From an uncultured Micrococcales bacterium (GTDB lineage Bacteria; Actinomycetota; Actinomycetes; Actinomycetales; Microbacteriaceae), in NCBI GenBank assembly GCA_913056225.1, contig CAJXMQ010000050.1, positions 1-7,133 of the forward strand: a stretch of DNA of 7,133 bases. The letters are read 5' to 3'. A program made the translations under genes and the position numbers. Positions 6,150 to 7,133 of the stretch are shown one piece after another. The notes under the pieces were generated by a model, which saw nothing but the letters and a program-made list of their open reading frames with translations, did no database searches and had not been told where the DNA came from. The number at the start of each line of letters is the position of its first letter. The stretch's first letter is position 1.

Positions 6150-6832
6150 TACTCTGCCCCCCGCGTTGCCAAAACCCTGCGACCGTTAGTAATTAGCGAA
6201 GTTCGCCTGTTCCAGGGCATCAGCAGTCGGCCCAACAGAACTAACACGATGTCAAAAACAAGGGCAATTAGGAAGCTTGCGCCAATGCCAATCAGGATTA
6301 GCTCAAGAAAGTCTCGCTGCTTGCCGTTGGTGAACAGGTACCCCAGATTTTCTGAGCCAATGATGGCACCAACTGACACCAGCGCAATGGTGCTGGCCGA
6401 GACCACGCGCAGACCAGCAAGCAAAACTGGACCCGCTAGTGGGAACTCCACATGCCAGAAACGGTTCCAGGAGGAGTAACCAATTGCTCTGGAGGCCTCA
6501 ATCGCATCTGTCGGAACAGCTGCGAAAGCATCTGCAACAGTGCGAATCAAGATTGCCAGGGCATAAATCGTGAGAGCGATGATGATGTTGCGCTCGTCTG
6601 TGATCCTGGTTCCGAGGATGTAGGGCAAAATCACAAACAGCGGAAGTGAAGGAATCGTATACAAGATGCTTCCACCAGCGATTATCCAAGATCTAAACAA
6701 AAGCCATCGATTGGCAGTCCAGCCCAGCACCAAGGCAATCACGAACCCAAGCACAATTGGAATCACGCTGAGAGCCACGTGATTGAGAGTCAACCTCGCG
6801 ACTAGGTCGAAGTTTTCAAACAGCCAGCTCAT
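6149..6832 (-). CDS. Osmoprotectant ABC transporter permease (OpuBB/OpuCB-like), first permease of operon
   Basis: This is a 227-residue inner-membrane permease of the same family, close to the usual 210-230 residues. It starts MSWLFENFDLVARLTLNHVA, resembling the typical 'L..hl.ls' N-terminus of OpuB-type permeases. Hydrophobic segments fall at about 18-38, 47-73, 84-106, 133-160 and 174-200. TIPSLPLFVILPYILG (59-74) is a family hallmark. The coupling loop IEASRAIGYSSWNRFWHVEF (110-129) continues to PLAGP. The ATG at 6832 has a good GAGGAG ribosome site six bases upstream. That site overlaps the TGA stop of the ATPase gene, leaving only 10 bases between the two frames, so the genes are coupled. 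The product should dimerise with the next permease and the ATPase to move quaternary amines inward. Confidence 0.94.
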   Translation of the reverse strand: MSWLFENFDLVARLTLNHVALSVIPIVLGFVIALVLGWTANRWLLFRSWIIAGGSILYTIPSLPLFVILPYILGTRITDERNIIIALTIYALAILIRTVADAFAAVPTDAIEASRAIGYSSWNRFWHVEFPLAGPVLLAGLRVVSASTIALVSVGAIIGSENLGYLFTNGKQRDFLELILIGIGASFLIALVFDIVLVLLGRLLMPWNRRTSLITNGRRVLATRGAE

Positions 6833-6838
6833 CCAGAG

Positions 6839-6844
6839 CTCCTC
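6839..6844 (-). promoter_or_regulatory. Shine-Dalgarno site overlapping the ATPase stop codon
   Basis: GAGGAG (6844-6839) lies six bases before the ATG at 6832. Its first two bases are the last two bases of the ATPase TGA stop (6845-6843, read as TGAGGAG). This arrangement favours re-initiation by the same ribosomes. Confidence 0.8.
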
Positions 6845-7133
6845 ATTCTTCTTTCCCTAGAATCCCTGCAGGCCTGCCCTCATCATCAACAATCACCGTC
6901 ACACCGTCCTCACCCTTCTTCAGGTGGAGTGTGCGCTTGCCTTTGTCGGCACCAATGAAAGTTGACACAAAGTCATCAGCTGGGTTTGAAAGAATCTCCT
7001 CTGGTGTTCCTGCCTGAGCAATCACGCCACCGGAGCGCAGAATCACAACTTGGTCCGCGATTGCAAATGCCTCATCAATGTTGTGAGTCACAAACACCAT
7101 GGTCTTGTGCAGTTCCCGCTGCAGACGGTTGAT
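6843..7133 (-). CDS. Osmoprotectant ABC transporter ATP-binding protein, C-terminal part (partial)
   Basis: Only the last 96 residues are in the window. The frame is open to base 7133, so the ATG at 7100 is internal and the true start, Walker A, signature and Walker B motifs lie beyond the window. The visible part begins INRLQRELHKT and continues VFVTHNIDEAFAIADQ, which contains the switch (H-loop) histidine of the ATPase (His18 here). It then reads VVILRSGGVIAQAGTPEEIL and FVSTFIGADKGKR, all typical of ProV/OpuA/OpuC-type ATPases. Family members usually have Asp after the His (THDIDEA or THDMDEA); Asn here is a tolerated variant. After FIGADKGKR only about 29 residues remain, ending VDDEGRPAGILGKEE. 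OpuCA and ProV normally continue into two CBS domains, so this protein appears to lack them or keep only a remnant. It is the first visible gene of the operon. Confidence 0.92.
   Translation of the reverse strand: MNRLQRELHKTMVFVTHNIDEAFAIADQVVILRSGGVIAQAGTPEEILSNPADDFVSTFIGADKGKRTLHLKKGEDGVTVIVDDEGRPAGILGKEE

Overview
The window most likely comes from a compact actinobacterial genome, plausibly a low- to mid-GC member of the Microbacteriaceae (freshwater 'Luna'-type lineages such as Rhodoluna or Aquiluna). The pointers are a LytR-CpsA-Psr wall ligase, lipoproteins with actinobacterial-style signal peptides, moderate GC, very short or overlapping gene borders, and a possible leaderless promoter. 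The lineage is an inference from protein flavour and compactness, because no phylogenetic marker gene is present.

Layout. Positions 1-951 (+) hold the 3' part of a MalG-type sugar ABC permease. It converges on a cytosolic family 1 glycoside hydrolase (948-2327, -). A 39-bp divergent gap separates the hydrolase from an LCP-family wall glycopolymer ligase (2367-3539, +). This in turn converges on a surface lipoprotein with a long Glu/Pro-rich stalk and a C-terminal cytochrome b5-like domain (3536-4153, -). After a 95-bp divergent gap comes tRNA-Ser(GCU) at 4249-4343 (+), then a strong, symmetrical, probably bidirectional hairpin terminator (4345-4380). From 4433 to the window end, all on the minus strand, lies an OpuB/OpuC-type compatible-solute ABC operon. 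Its order is ATPase (partial), permease, permease, substrate-binding lipoprotein, and its genes are nearly contiguous or overlapping.

How the genes may work together. The sugar permease and the glycosidase suggest import and intracellular hydrolysis of a short glucoside. The LCP protein and the b5 lipoprotein are both extracytoplasmic and both carry acidic Pro/Glu-rich segments, but nothing shows that they interact. The minus-strand operon looks like a complete quaternary-amine osmoprotectant importer (glycine betaine, choline, carnitine or similar), whose promoter lies outside the window.

Most of the window is ordinary core-type gene content. I see no mobile element, CRISPR array, prophage or defence system. 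The points most worth a second look are an A7 slippery-type tract in the second osmolyte permease, where a -1 shift would end translation exactly at the next gene's ribosome binding site; the tethered cytochrome b5 lipoprotein; the apparent loss of CBS domains from the ATPase; and two convergent gene pairs whose stop codons share four bases.
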